A stretch of DNA of 64,000 bases from the NCBI GenBank assembly GCA_037893225.1, contig JAZGUH010000628.1, positions 310,001 to 374,000 of the forward strand, given 5' to 3'. The position numbers and the translations under genes were made by a program. The stretch is from Hippasteria phrygiana. Taxonomy: Eukaryota; Echinodermata; Asteroidea; Valvatida; Goniasteridae. This document shows positions 1 to 27,507 of this stretch, one piece after another (the first letter of the stretch is position 1; every line of letters starts with the position of its first letter). The notes below the pieces were generated by a model. The model ran no database searches. It was not told where the DNA came from and saw nothing but the letters and a program-made list of their open reading frames with translations.

Positions 1-1730
1 TCACTACCCAACCGGTGCCCGCCTGTACTCAAATGGTGCCCGTTTTAAACTTTTGTTTTTTTCACTACCCAACCGGTGCCCGCCTGTACTCCAGAGGTGG
101 CCGTTTGATACATTTCATTTTTTCACTACCCAACCGGTGCCCGCCTGTACTCCAGAGGTGCCCATTTTATACATTTCTATTTTTCACCACCCAACCGGTG
201 CCCGCCTGTACTCCAGAGGTGCCCGTTTTATACATTTCCCTTTTCACTACCCAACCGGTGCCCGCCTAAACTCCAGAGGTGCCCGTTTTATACTTCTTTT
301 TTTTTACTACCAAACCGGTGCCCGCCTGTAACCCAGAGGTGCCCGTTTTATACTTCCTTTTTTTCACTACCCAAACGGTGCCCGCCTGTACTCAAATGGT
401 GCCCGTTTTATACATTTCTTTTTTCACTACCCAACCGGTGCCCGCCTATACTCCAGAGGTGCCCGTTTTATACATTTTCTTTTTTTCACTTTAAGGACCA
501 AACCGGTGCCCGCATGTACTCCAGAGGTGCCCGTTTTATACTTCTTTTTTTTCACTACCCCACCGGTGCCCGCCTGTACTCAAGATTAGTTGTGCCCGTT
601 TTATACATTTCTTTTTTCACTACCCAACCGGTGCCCGCCTGTACTCAAATGGTGCCCGTTTTAAACTTTTGTTTTTTTCACCACCCAACCGGTGCCCGCC
701 TGTACTCAAATGGTGCCCGTTTCATATTTCTATATTTTTCACCACCCAACCGGTGCCCGCCTGTACTCCAGAGGTGCCCGTTTTATACATTTCCCTTTTC
801 ACTACCCAACCGGTGCCCGCCTAAACTCCAGAGGTGCCCGTTTTATACTTCCTTTTTTTCACTACCCAAACGGTGCCCGCCTGTACTCAAATGGTGCCCG
901 TTTTATACATTTCTTTTTTCACTACCCAACCGGTGCCCGCCTATACTCCAGAGGTGCCCGTTTTATACATTTTCTTTTTTTCACTTTAAGGACCAAACCG
1001 GTGCCCGCATGTACTCCAGAGGTGCCCGTTTTATACTTCTCTTTTTTCACTACCCCACCGGTGCCCGCCTGTACTCAAGATTAGTGGTGCCCGTTTTATA
1101 CATTTCTTTTTTCACTACCCAACCGGTGCCCGCCTATACTCCAGAGGTGCCCGTTTTATACTTCTTTTTTTTCACTACCCAACCGGTGCCCGCCTGTACT
1201 CAAGATTAGTGGTGCCCGTTTTATACTTCTTTTTTTTTTCACTACCAAACCGGTGCCAGCCTGTACTCCAGAGGTGCCCGTATATACATTTCTTTTTTTC
1301 ACTACCCAACCGGTGCCCGCCTGTACTCAAGATTAGTGGTGCCCGTTTTATACTTTCTTTTTTTTCACTACCAAACCGGTGCCCGCCTGTACTCAAATGG
1401 TGCCCGTTTTATACATTTCTTTTTTCACTACCCAACCGGTGCCCGCCTACACTCCAGAGGTGCCCGTTTTATACTTCTTTTTTTTCATTACCCAACCGGT
1501 GCCCGCCTGTACTCAAGATTAGTGGTGCCCGTTCTATACATTTCTTTTTTCACTACCCAACCGGTGCCCGCCTGTACTCCAGAGGTGGCCGGTTGATACA
1601 TTTCATTTTTTCACTACCCAACCGGTGCCCGCCTGTACTCAAATGGTGCCCGTTTTATACATTTCTTTTTTCACTACCCAACCGGTGCCCGCCTATACTC
1701 CAGAGGTGCCCGTTTTATACTTCTTTTTTT
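1..1730. repeat. Satellite higher-order repeat copy 1 (28 monomers)
   Basis: The order of monomer variants over 1-1730 recurs at 1731, 3081, 4811 and 6481. I count 28 GGTGCC-containing monomers in this block. Copy 1 and the 3081-4810 block look base-for-base alike in the stretches compared. Confidence 0.85.
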
Positions 1731-3080
1731 TCACTACCCAACCGGTGCCCGCCTGTACTCAAATGGTGCCCGTTTTAAACTTTTGTTTTTTTCACTACCC
1801 AACCGGTGCCCGCCTGTACTCCAGAGGTGGCCGTTTGATACATTTCATTTTTTCACTACCCAACCGGTGCCCGCCTGTACTCCAGAGGTGCCCATTTTAT
1901 ACATTTCTATTTTTCACCACCCAACCGGTGCCCGCCTGTACTCCAGAGGTGCCCGTTTTATACATTTCCCTTTTCACTACCCAACCGGTGCCCGCCTAAA
2001 CTCCAGAGGTGCCCGTTTTATACTTCTTTTTTTTTACTATCTAACCGGTGCCCGCCTGTACTCAAGATTAGTGGTGCCCGTTTTATACTTTCTTTTTTTT
2101 CAGTACCAAACCGGTGCCCGCCTGTAACCCAGAGGTGCCCGTTTTATTCTTCCTTTTTTTCACTACCCAAACGGTGCCCGCCTGTACTCAAATGGTGCCC
2201 GTTTTATACATTTCTTTTTTCACTACCCAACCGGTGCCCGCCTATACTCCAGAGGTGCCCGTTTTATACATTTTCTTTTTTTCACTTTAAGGACCAAACC
2301 GGTGCCCGCATGTACTCCAGAGGTGCCCGTTTTATACTTCTTTTTTTTCACTACCCCACCGGTGCCCGCATGTACTCAAATGGTGCCCGTTTTATACTTC
2401 TTTTTTTTCACCACCCAACCGGTGCCCGCCTGTACTCAAATGGTGCCCGTTTTATACATTTCGTTTTTCACTACCAAACCGATGCCCGCCTGTACTCCAG
2501 AGTTGCCCATTTTATACATTTCTATTTTTCACCACCCAACCGGTGCCCGCATGTACTCAAATGGTGCCCGTTTCATATTTCTATATTTTTCATCACCCAA
2601 CCGGTGCCCGCCTGTACTCAAGATTAGTGGTGCCCGTTTTATACTTCTTTTTTTTCACTACCCCACCGGTGCCCGCATGTACTCAAATGGTGCCCGTTTT
2701 ATACTTCTTTTTTTTCACCACCCAACCGGTGCCCGCCTGTACTCAAATGGTGCCCGTTTTATACATTTCTTTTTTCACTACCCAACCGGTGCCCGCCTAC
2801 ACTCCAGAGGTGCCCGTTTTATACTTCTTTTTTTTCATTACCCAACCGGTGCCCGCCTGTACTCAAGATTAGTGGTGCCCGTTCTATACATTTCTTTTTT
2901 CACTACCCAACCGGTGCCCGCCTGTACTCCAGAGGTGGCCGGTTGATACATTTCATTTTTTCACTACCCAACCGGTGCCCGCCTGTACTCAAATGGTGCC
3001 CGTTTTATACATTTCTTTTTTCACTACCCAACCGGTGCCCGCCTATACTCCAGAGGTGCCCGTTTTATACTTCTTTTTTT
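1731..3080. repeat. Satellite higher-order repeat copy 2, rearranged (1,350 bp)
   Basis: The first ~300 bp and last ~310 bp match the 1,730-bp unit. The centre (about 2030-2770) has a different monomer order, including a CTATCTAACCGG variant that recurs near 7277. The shortening and swapped centre suggest unequal exchange. Confidence 0.8.
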
Positions 3081-4810
3081 TCACTACCCAACCGGTGCCC
3101 GCCTGTACTCAAATGGTGCCCGTTTTAAACTTTTGTTTTTTTCACTACCCAACCGGTGCCCGCCTGTACTCCAGAGGTGGCCGTTTGATACATTTCATTT
3201 TTTCACTACCCAACCGGTGCCCGCCTGTACTCCAGAGGTGCCCATTTTATACATTTCTATTTTTCACCACCCAACCGGTGCCCGCCTGTACTCCAGAGGT
3301 GCCCGTTTTATACATTTCCCTTTTCACTACCCAACCGGTGCCCGCCTAAACTCCAGAGGTGCCCGTTTTATACTTCTTTTTTTTTACTACCAAACCGGTG
3401 CCCGCCTGTAACCCAGAGGTGCCCGTTTTATACTTCCTTTTTTTCACTACCCAAACGGTGCCCGCCTGTACTCAAATGGTGCCCGTTTTATACATTTCTT
3501 TTTTCACTACCCAACCGGTGCCCGCCTATACTCCAGAGGTGCCCGTTTTATACATTTTCTTTTTTTCACTTTAAGGACCAAACCGGTGCCCGCATGTACT
3601 CCAGAGGTGCCCGTTTTATACTTCTTTTTTTTCACTACCCCACCGGTGCCCGCCTGTACTCAAGATTAGTTGTGCCCGTTTTATACATTTCTTTTTTCAC
3701 TACCCAACCGGTGCCCGCCTGTACTCAAATGGTGCCCGTTTTAAACTTTTGTTTTTTTCACCACCCAACCGGTGCCCGCCTGTACTCAAATGGTGCCCGT
3801 TTCATATTTCTATATTTTTCACCACCCAACCGGTGCCCGCCTGTACTCCAGAGGTGCCCGTTTTATACATTTCCCTTTTCACTACCCAACCGGTGCCCGC
3901 CTAAACTCCAGAGGTGCCCGTTTTATACTTCCTTTTTTTCACTACCCAAACGGTGCCCGCCTGTACTCAAATGGTGCCCGTTTTATACATTTCTTTTTTC
4001 ACTACCCAACCGGTGCCCGCCTATACTCCAGAGGTGCCCGTTTTATACATTTTCTTTTTTTCACTTTAAGGACCAAACCGGTGCCCGCATGTACTCCAGA
4101 GGTGCCCGTTTTATACTTCTCTTTTTTCACTACCCCACCGGTGCCCGCCTGTACTCAAGATTAGTGGTGCCCGTTTTATACATTTCTTTTTTCACTACCC
4201 AACCGGTGCCCGCCTATACTCCAGAGGTGCCCGTTTTATACTTCTTTTTTTTCACTACCCAACCGGTGCCCGCCTGTACTCAAGATTAGTGGTGCCCGTT
4301 TTATACTTCTTTTTTTTTTCACTACCAAACCGGTGCCAGCCTGTACTCCAGAGGTGCCCGTATATACATTTCTTTTTTTCACTACCCAACCGGTGCCCGC
4401 CTGTACTCAAGATTAGTGGTGCCCGTTTTATACTTTCTTTTTTTTCACTACCAAACCGGTGCCCGCCTGTACTCAAATGGTGCCCGTTTTATACATTTCT
4501 TTTTTCACTACCCAACCGGTGCCCGCCTACACTCCAGAGGTGCCCGTTTTATACTTCTTTTTTTTCATTACCCAACCGGTGCCCGCCTGTACTCAAGATT
4601 AGTGGTGCCCGTTCTATACATTTCTTTTTTCACTACCCAACCGGTGCCCGCCTGTACTCCAGAGGTGGCCGGTTGATACATTTCATTTTTTCACTACCCA
4701 ACCGGTGCCCGCCTGTACTCAAATGGTGCCCGTTTTATACATTTCTTTTTTCACTACCCAACCGGTGCCCGCCTATACTCCAGAGGTGCCCGTTTTATAC
4801 TTCTTTTTTT
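3081..4810. repeat. Satellite higher-order repeat copy 3 (full 1,730 bp)
   Basis: It carries the same monomer succession as 1-1730, with an offset of 3,080 bp at every landmark compared. Confidence 0.85.
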
Positions 4811-6480
4811 TCACTACCCAACCGGTGCCCGCCTGTACTCAAATGGTGCCCGTTTTAAACTTTTGTTTTTTTCACTACCCAACCGGTGCCCGCCTGTACT
4901 CCAGAGGTGGCCGTTTGATACATTTCATTTTTTCACTACCCAACCGGTGCCCGCCTGTACTCCAGAGGTGCCCATTTTATACATTTCTATTTTTCACCAC
5001 CCAACCGGTGCCCGCCTGTACTCCAGAGGTGCCCGTTTTATACTTCTTTTTTTTTACTACCAAACCGGTGCCCGCCTGTAACCCAGAGGTGCCCGTTTTA
5101 TACTTCCTTTTTTTCACTACCCAAACGGTGCCCGCCTGTACTCAAATGGTGCCCGTTTTATACATTTCTTTTTTCACTACCCAACCGGTGCCCGCCTATA
5201 CTCCAGAGGTGCCCGTTTTATACATTTTCTTTTTTTCACTTTAAGGACCAAACCGGTGCCCGCATGTACTCCAGAGGTGCCCGTTTTATACTTCTTTTTT
5301 TTCACTACCCCACCGGTGCCCGCCTGTACTCAAGATTAGTTGTGCCCGTTTTATACATTTCTTTTTTCACTACCCAACCGGTGCCCGCCTGTACTCAAAT
5401 GGTGCCCGTTTTAAACTTTTGTTTTTTTCACCACCCAACCGGTGCCCGCCTGTACTCAAATGGTGCCCGTTTCATATTTCTATATTTTTCACCACCCAAC
5501 CGGTGCCCGCCTGTACTCCAGAGGTGCCCGTTTTATACATTTCCCTTTTCACTACCCAACCGGTGCCCGCCTAAACTCCAGAGGTGCCCGTTTTATACTT
5601 CCTTTTTTTCACTACCCAAACGGTGCCCGCCTGTACTCAAATGGTGCCCGTTTTATACATTTCTTTTTTCACTACCCAACCGGTGCCCGCCTATACTCCA
5701 GAGGTGCCCGTTTTATACATTTTCTTTTTTTCACTTTAAGGACCAAACCGGTGCCCGCATGTACTCCAGAGGTGCCCGTTTTATACTTCTCTTTTTTCAC
5801 TACCCCACCGGTGCCCGCCTGTACTCAAGATTAGTGGTGCCCGTTTTATACATTTCTTTTTTCACTACCCAACCGGTGCCCGCCTATACTCCAGAGGTGC
5901 CCGTTTTATACTTCTTTTTTTTCACTACCCAACCGGTGCCCGCCTGTACTCAAGATTAGTGGTGCCCGTTTTATACTTCTTTTTTTTTTCACTACCAAAC
6001 CGGTGCCAGCCTGTACTCCAGAGGTGCCCGTATATACATTTCTTTTTTTCACTACCCAACCGGTGCCCGCCTGTACTCAAGATTAGTGGTGCCCGTTTTA
6101 TACTTTCTTTTTTTTCACTACCAAACCGGTGCCCGCCTGTACTCAAATGGTGCCCGTTTTATACATTTCTTTTTTCACTACCCAACCGGTGCCCGCCTAC
6201 ACTCCAGAGGTGCCCGTTTTATACTTCTTTTTTTTCATTACCCAACCGGTGCCCGCCTGTACTCAAGATTAGTGGTGCCCGTTCTATACATTTCTTTTTT
6301 CACTACCCAACCGGTGCCCGCCTGTACTCCAGAGGTGGCCGGTTGATACATTTCATTTTTTCACTACCCAACCGGTGCCCGCCTGTACTCAAATGGTGCC
6401 CGTTTTATACATTTCTTTTTTCACTACCCAACCGGTGCCCGCCTATACTCCAGAGGTGCCCGTTTTATACTTCTTTTTTT
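4811..6480. repeat. Satellite higher-order repeat copy 4, one monomer deleted (1,670 bp)
   Basis: Same order as copies 1 and 3, but one 60-bp monomer is missing near 5040. Downstream landmarks are offset by 1,670 instead of 1,730. Confidence 0.85.
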
Positions 6481-9385
6481 TCACTACCCAACCGGTGCCC
6501 GCCTGTACTCAAATGGTGCCCGTTTTAAACTTTTGTTTTTTTCACTACCCAACCGGTGCCCGCCTGTACTCCAGAGGTGGCCGTTTGATACATTTCATTT
6601 TTTCACTACCCAACCGGTGCCCGCCTGTACTCCAGAGGTGCCCATTTTATACATTTCTATTTTTCACCACCCAACCGGTGCCCGCCTGTACTCCAGAGGT
6701 GCCCGTTTTATACATTTCCCTTTTCACTACCCAACCGGTGCCCGCCTAAACTCCAGAGGTGCCCGTTTTATACTTCTTTTTTTTTACTACCAAACCGGTG
6801 CCCGCCTGTAACCCAGAGGTGCCCGTTTTATACTTCCTTTTTTTCACTACCCAAACGGTGCCCGCCTGTACTCAAATGGTGCCCGTTTTATACATTTCTT
6901 TTTTCACTACCCAACCGGTGCCCGCCTATACTCCAGAGGTGCCCGTTTTATACATTTTCTTTTTTTCACTTTAAGGACCAAACCGGTGCCCGCATGTACT
7001 CCAGAGGTGCCCGTTTTATACTTCTTTTTTTTCACTACCCAACCGGTGCCCGCCTGTACTCAAATGGTGCCCGTTTTAAACTTTTGTTTTTTTCACCACC
7101 CAACCGGTGCCCGCCTGTACTCAAATGGTGCCCGTTTCATATTTCTATATTTTTCACCACCCAACCGGTGCCCGCCTGTACTCCAGAGGTGCCCGTTTTA
7201 TACATTTCCCTTTTCACTACCCAACCGGTGCCCGCCTAAACTCCAGAGGTGCCCGTTTTATACTTCTTTTTTTTTACTATCTAACCGGTGCCCGCCTGTA
7301 CTCAAGATTAGTGGTGCCCGTTTTATACTTTCTTTTTTTTCACTACCAAACCGGTGCCCGCCTGTAACCCAGAGGTGCCCGTTTTATACTTCCTTTTTTT
7401 CACTACCCAAACGGTGCCCGCCTGTACTCAAATGGTGCCCGTTTTATACATTTCTTTTTTCACTACCCAACCGGTGCCCGCCTATACTCCAGAGGTGCCC
7501 GTTTTATACATTTTCTTTTTTCACTTTAAGGACCAAACCGGTGCCCTCATGTACTCCAGAGGTGCCCGTTTTATACTTCTTTTTTTTCACTACCCAACCG
7601 GTGCCCGCCTGTACTCAAATGGTGCCCGTTTCATATTTCTATATTTTTCACCACCCAACCGGTGCCCGCATGTACTCCAGAGGTGGCCGTTTTATACTTT
7701 TTCTTTTTCACTACCCAACCGGTGCCCGCCTGTACTCAAGATTAGTGGTGCCTGTTTTATACTTCTTCTTTTTTTTCACTACCAAACCGGTGCCCGCCTG
7801 TACTCCAGAGGTGCCCATTTTATACATTTCTTTTTTTCACTACCCAACCGGTGCCCGCATGTAATCAAATGGTGCCCGTTTTATACTTCTTTTTTTTCAC
7901 CACCCAACCGGTGCCCGCCTAAACTCCAGAGATGCCCGTTTTATACTTTCTTTTTTTCACTACCCAAACGGTGCCCGAGTGTACTCAAATGGTGCCCGTT
8001 TTATACATTTCTTTTTCACTACCCAACCGGTGCCCGCCTATACTCCAGAGGTGCCCGTTTTATACTTCTTTTTTTCACTACCAAACCGGTGCCCGCCTGT
8101 ACTCAAGATTAGTGGTGCCCGTTTTATACATTTCTTTTTTCACTACCCAACCGGTGCCCGCCTGTACTCCAGAGGTGGCCGTTTGATACATTTCATTTTT
8201 TCACTACCCAACCGGTGCCCGCCTGTACTCAAATGGTGCCCGTTTTATACATTTCTTTTTTCACTACCCAACCGGTGCCCGCATATACTCCAGAGGTGGC
8301 CGTTTTATACTTCTATTTTTTCACCACCCAACCGGTGCCCGCCTGTACTCCAGAGGTGCCCGTTTTATACTTCTTTTTTTTCATTACCCAACCGGTGCCC
8401 GCCTGTACTCAAGATTAGTGGTGCCCGTTTTATACATTTCTTTTTTCACTACCCAACCGGTGCCCGCCTGTACTCCAGAGGTGCCCGTTTTATACTTCTT
8501 TTTTTTCATTACCCAACCGGTGCCCGCCTGTACTCAAATGGTGCCCGTTTTAAACTTTTGTTTTTTTCACTACCCAATCGGTGCCCGCCTGTACTCAAGA
8601 TTAGTGGTGCCCGTTTTATACTTCCTCTTTTTTTCACTACCAAACCGGTGCCAGCCTGTACTCCAGAGGTGCCCGTATATACATTTCTTTTTTTCACTAC
8701 CCAACCGGTGCCCGCCTGTACTCAAGATTAGTGGTGCCCGTTTTATACTTTCTTTTTTTTCACTACCAAACCGGTGCCCGCCTACACTCCAGAGGTGCCC
8801 GTTTTATACTTTTTTTTTTTTTCACCACCCAACCGGTGCCCGCCTTTACTCCAGAGGTGCCCGTTTTATACATTTCATTTTTTCACTACCCAACCGGTGC
8901 CCGCATGTACTCAAATGGTGCCCGTTTCATATTTCTATATTTTTCATCACCCAACCGGTGCTCGCCTGTACTCCAGAGGTGCCCGTTTTATACTTCCTTT
9001 TTTTCACTACCCAAACGGTGCCCGCCTGTACTCAAATGGTGCCCGTTTTATACATTTCTTTTTTCACTACCCAACCGGTGCCCGCATATACTCCAGAGGT
9101 GGCCGTTTTATACTTCTATTTTTTCACCACCCAACCGGTGCCCGCCTGTACTCCAGAGGTGCCCGTTTTATACTTCCTTTTTTTCACTACCCAAACGGTG
9201 CCCGCCTGTACTCAAATGGTGCCCGTTTTATACATTTCTTTTTTCACTACCCAACCGGTGCCCGCATATACTCCAGAGGTGGCCGTTTTATACTTCTATT
9301 TTTTCATTACCCAACCGGTGCCCGCCTGTACTCAAGATTAGTGGTGCCCGTTTTATACTTCCTTTTTTTTTCACTACCAAACACT
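6481..9385. repeat. Satellite higher-order repeat copy 5 (partial) and diverged distal array
   Basis: About 6481-7030 follows the higher-order unit. After that the monomer order is scrambled and a local two-monomer or longer motif repeats instead (compare about 8980-9120 with 9160-9300). The right edge dissolves into CACTACCAAACACTACCAA at about 9371-9389, followed by unique sequence. Confidence 0.75.
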
Positions 9386-9453
9386 ACCAATTACATATTT
9401 TATCATATTAATCCCGGCGCCTGATCAACATGTTTTTTTTGCTATACCCAGCA

Positions 9454-9645
9454 CGATATGGGGCAGAGGGGTACCCCCCCCCCCCCCCCCCCATTTGTCC
9501 CTATACCCTATACACTCTCCAAACTATTGTTACCTAACACATCCCGCCTGAGATCTGAAAAGAATTCCTGAGATTCCGGGAACACAATGACCAACACAAA
9601 AGAGGGGGGGGGGGGGGGGGGGGGGTTTCCCTCTGCCCCATATCG
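9454..9645. mobile_element. Foldback element with C19/G22 arms (MITE-like)
   Basis: The left arm has CGATATGGGGCAGAGGGG at 9454-9471 and then TA and 19 C (9474-9492). The right arm has 22 G (9604-9625) followed by TTTCCCTCTGCCCCATATCG (9626-9645). The arms are reverse complements with few mismatches and enclose about 110 bp of unremarkable sequence. I see no clear target duplication and no coding potential. It sits between the satellite and the TEX9 promoter. Confidence 0.7.
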
Positions 9646-9649
9646 CGCG

Positions 9650-9850
9650 TCATATGGATTTTTTCTCGAGTTCACGAATTGCTTGACGACCTTTGCGCGT
9701 ACGCAATGGTGCAACCATCTCGTCGTAGCGCGAGAATTAACACGACGCGATTGGAACGCAGCATCTATCTCTGTGGAGTATTGCTACAGCGCCACCAATA
9801 GTCAAAACTAAAGGTCAATGAACTTCGCGTCCCTGGTTACAAATTCCAAT
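9650..9850 (+). promoter_or_regulatory. TEX9: Putative TEX9 proximal promoter and 5' UTR
   Basis: This is a short, CpG-containing segment directly upstream of the inferred ATG at 9851. Two CCAAT boxes in opposite orientation are visible (ATTGG at 9750-9754, CCAAT at 9795-9799). No convincing TATA box is seen. The transcription start cannot be placed. Confidence 0.4.
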
Positions 9851-25223
<15,373 letters not shown>

Positions 25224-25549
25224 GCTCTTTTGAAAAGAGTCTGCCTAGCTTCCTGGTTAATCTACAATCCGACAACCACTTGCTACTCCAGCAGCTCGTT
25301 CGTCAGTTAAAGACTGATTTTTGCCCGACAAATTTCCATTAGTCAAGGGGCCCGAGACTATTTGTTCATACAGTGTACGTTCCGTGTTGAAAAAAGTGGG
25401 GATGTGAGTTGCTCTTACCCCACCTGGGTTAGGTCCAAAAATTGGGATAATTTCTCCGGCATCTGTTGAACATTTGTCCTCTATTATTCTCTATTATTAT
25501 CCTCTAAATTTTATTTAGTCTCTCTTAAAAAAAATCTTTGGCAAACAAA
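25224..25549 (+). other. TEX9: TEX9 3' UTR (proximal part)
   Basis: Sequence downstream of the stop codon. No AATAAA occurs close to the stop; candidate signals appear only at about 26046, 26293, 26569 and 27079, beyond SINE insertions. The true 3' end is unresolved. Confidence 0.4.
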
Positions 25550-25880
25550 CAAACAAACCAACCACAAGGGAAACTGACTAAGTAATTTAATTGAATTGAC
25601 GATATAAGTTAAAAAGTCAAATCCTCATTGAGTGATCCCCACAATGTCGCTTCCCAGGTTGTATCGTAAAATTGGGTGTGATCCCTGGCTATACGACATT
25701 CTGGGTTTATGACTTCTGACTAGCGCCCACCCGAACAAAGATACTGATAATTTGGAAAACCGCCAACATAGGGCAAGATAGCTCAGTTGGTAGAGCGCCG
25801 GTACGGTAACCCGGAGGTCGCAGGTTCGAATCCCGCTCCTACCAGTTTCTTTGTTCACTTTGAATTGTTTTTATTTTGTC
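25550..25880 (+). mobile_element. tRNA(Thr-GGT)-like SINE family, copy 2
   Basis: The tRNA-like part is 25772-25844 (GGCAAGATAGCTCAGTTGGT, B box GGTTCGAATCCC). Compared with copy 1, the GAGTGATCCCCACAAT block lies upstream instead of downstream of the tRNA head, as if cut from a head-to-tail tandem. Confidence 0.8.
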
Positions 25881-26600
25881 GGGAATTTTTAAAATTAAAA
25901 CCCAACTACATTTGAAACCAGCACAGATTTCACGTTTATGACGCTCACGAAAGTTTACAATAGATGGAATTTGCCGGTCATGGTTTTTGTAGTCTGGGTA
26001 TGGATATGAGCCTCGACGAGACAATTCATAGCATGCCTGATTCCATAATAAATACAACTGTGTAAAGCTTCCGGACAACTGTCTTTTGTGATCGCCGGCG
26101 CATGCACGTGCCGACACATGCAAAGGCGGAGAAGTGATAAAGTTTACTGGATAGGCATGAGATTTTTCAGACTTTTGTCTGAAATCAAACTTTTGAATCT
26201 CAGAGAAAGACATTATTATAACTATGTGTATGATGTACACCGTTTGCATTGTATAAGTCAGTGGAGAGCACCTCATAGGATATCAAAAAAGAAATAAATG
26301 AAACAAATTATGTCTTGTCCCATATGACACTTTTCATAGGATTGCCATAGAGTATTATCAAGAAGCTCATTCCAACTTGGAGACGTAAGTTTTGAATGCG
26401 AGTACAGGTTGAGTTAGAATGGGTTAAAAAGTTGTGTGTCTCGAAGGTCTTGTCTGAGCATAGAAACGGAAGAAATAGTCAAACAATGAACACGATTATT
26501 ATAACCGTTATTGACACGATTCCACCCACATTATGATTTTTCAGTTGAAGTTGTTTATTAAAATTTAAATAAAACTTATTGCAGTTACGTACGGATCACA
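25881..26600. other. Intergenic stretch, no feature recognised
   Basis: AT-rich sequence with several short open frames that show no domain, splice-phase or composition support. Confidence 0.5.
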
Positions 26601-26611
26601 TGTGCACACGC

Positions 26612-26910
26612 AGAGTGCTGTGGTCCAATGGTAACTGCATGTGACTCCCGTGCGATGGAATATGTGGGTTCGAACCCTGCCGGGGGAATTATGGTGCTTG
26701 TATGCTTGGGTGAGACACTTTACTGCAATTGCCTCCCTCCATCCAGGAGTATAAATGGGTAGCTCAGGGTGGAGAACGGATTGCGCTAATCTCGAACTGC
26801 TGCACAGAACTGATCTCATGGCCTGATGAACAGGGGGGTAATAATTGTAAAGCGCTTTGAGACACTTGGATAAAGCGCTGTATAAGCACCACATTAATAG
26901 TTATTATTTA
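26612..26910 (+). mobile_element. tRNA-headed SINE with GTAAAGCGCTTTGAG tail
   Basis: The head has GTGGTCCAATGGTAACTGC and the B box GGGTTCGAACCCTGCC. The 3' part TGTAAAGCGCTTTGAGACAC followed by ATTATTATTT is the widely shared deuterostome SINE tail that matches LINE 3' ends. Confidence 0.8.
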
Positions 26911-27238
26911 GCAAAGGTTTGTAATGTGGGTCAGATTCATTGATAATATCTTATGTTTTTGTTCAGCCGCTCACGTGAATTGCATTGGCTTTTGGTCATA
27001 GCTTTGCCAGTGCAAGCTAGCATCTATTTGATTTGTTGTTAATGTGTGTGTACAATTTACTCCGCTGTCCTTTTTAAGAATAAAAATTGTATTAAATGTG
27101 CATGCAGTATTGCCATTGTCGTGTTCCTATTTTTATTTTAGTTTTCTGATGTCTTTGAGGATTATTTTAAGTTCCCTGACAGATGAAGTCTGGTTGGCAT
27201 TTTGGGGTTTTCTTTAGAGGTAAACACATTTTTTTTAA

Positions 27239-27507
27239 CCCCCCCCCCCCCACTCCTCTTGAATTCTTTTTTATTAATTTCTTTTATAATACTCTAACAA
27301 ATTAGGAAGCCAGTGGCATTTAGACTCGTTTTTTTTTTTTTTATTTTGAATGATTTTTGGATCCTCCATTTGTGTGTGTGTCTGTGTGAAAGGGGATATT
27401 TTCTATCAGTGTGGAAAAGGTGTTGGAATTTCTGTTTGCAGACAAACTTTTCAGGGCTATACAGCTCAACCGTTGACCCTGACCACCCCCCCCCCCCCCC
27501 CCCCCCC
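27239..27507. repeat. Homopolymer C tracts (C13 and C22)
   Basis: C runs at about 27239-27251 and 27486-27507, the second 22 bases long. They look like simple-sequence tracts; the minus strand could form G-quadruplex. Confidence 0.8.

Larger units (their letters stand above)
1..9385. repeat. Satellite array, about 60-62 bp monomer
   Basis: This is a continuous head-to-tail array of about 150 monomers. It begins inside the array at base 1 and ends near 9385, where the last partial unit decays. Each monomer reads: CACTACCCAACC, then GGTGCCCG, a 13-18 nt spacer, a second GGTGCCCG, then TTTTATAC and a pyrimidine tract. Three spacer types alternate: CCTGTACTCCAGA, CCTGTACTCAAAT, and a longer one with CAAGATTAGT. 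A rarer variant replaces the CACTACCC start with CACTTTAAGGACC. The pyrimidine strand is always the plus strand. All three plus frames stay open for long distances only because the unit lacks stop codons, so the peptides are not genes. Confidence 0.97.

Noticed and set aside
1..9385. Long open frames with periodic peptides such as TQPVPACTPEVPVLYF (up to ~307 codons)
   Set aside because: All three plus frames are equally open because the satellite unit has no stop codons. Unit length is not a multiple of three and frames change between units. There is no splice or promoter support.
1..9385. CRISPR-like repeat/spacer appearance of the 60-bp array
   Set aside because: The variable parts are a few recurring variants, not unique spacers, there are no cas genes, and the window is clearly animal nuclear DNA.
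25772..25844. Functional tRNA-Thr gene
   Set aside because: The tRNA-like segment is embedded in a body shared with three other copies, has stem mismatches and lacks an immediate pol III T-run terminator. It is better explained as a SINE head.
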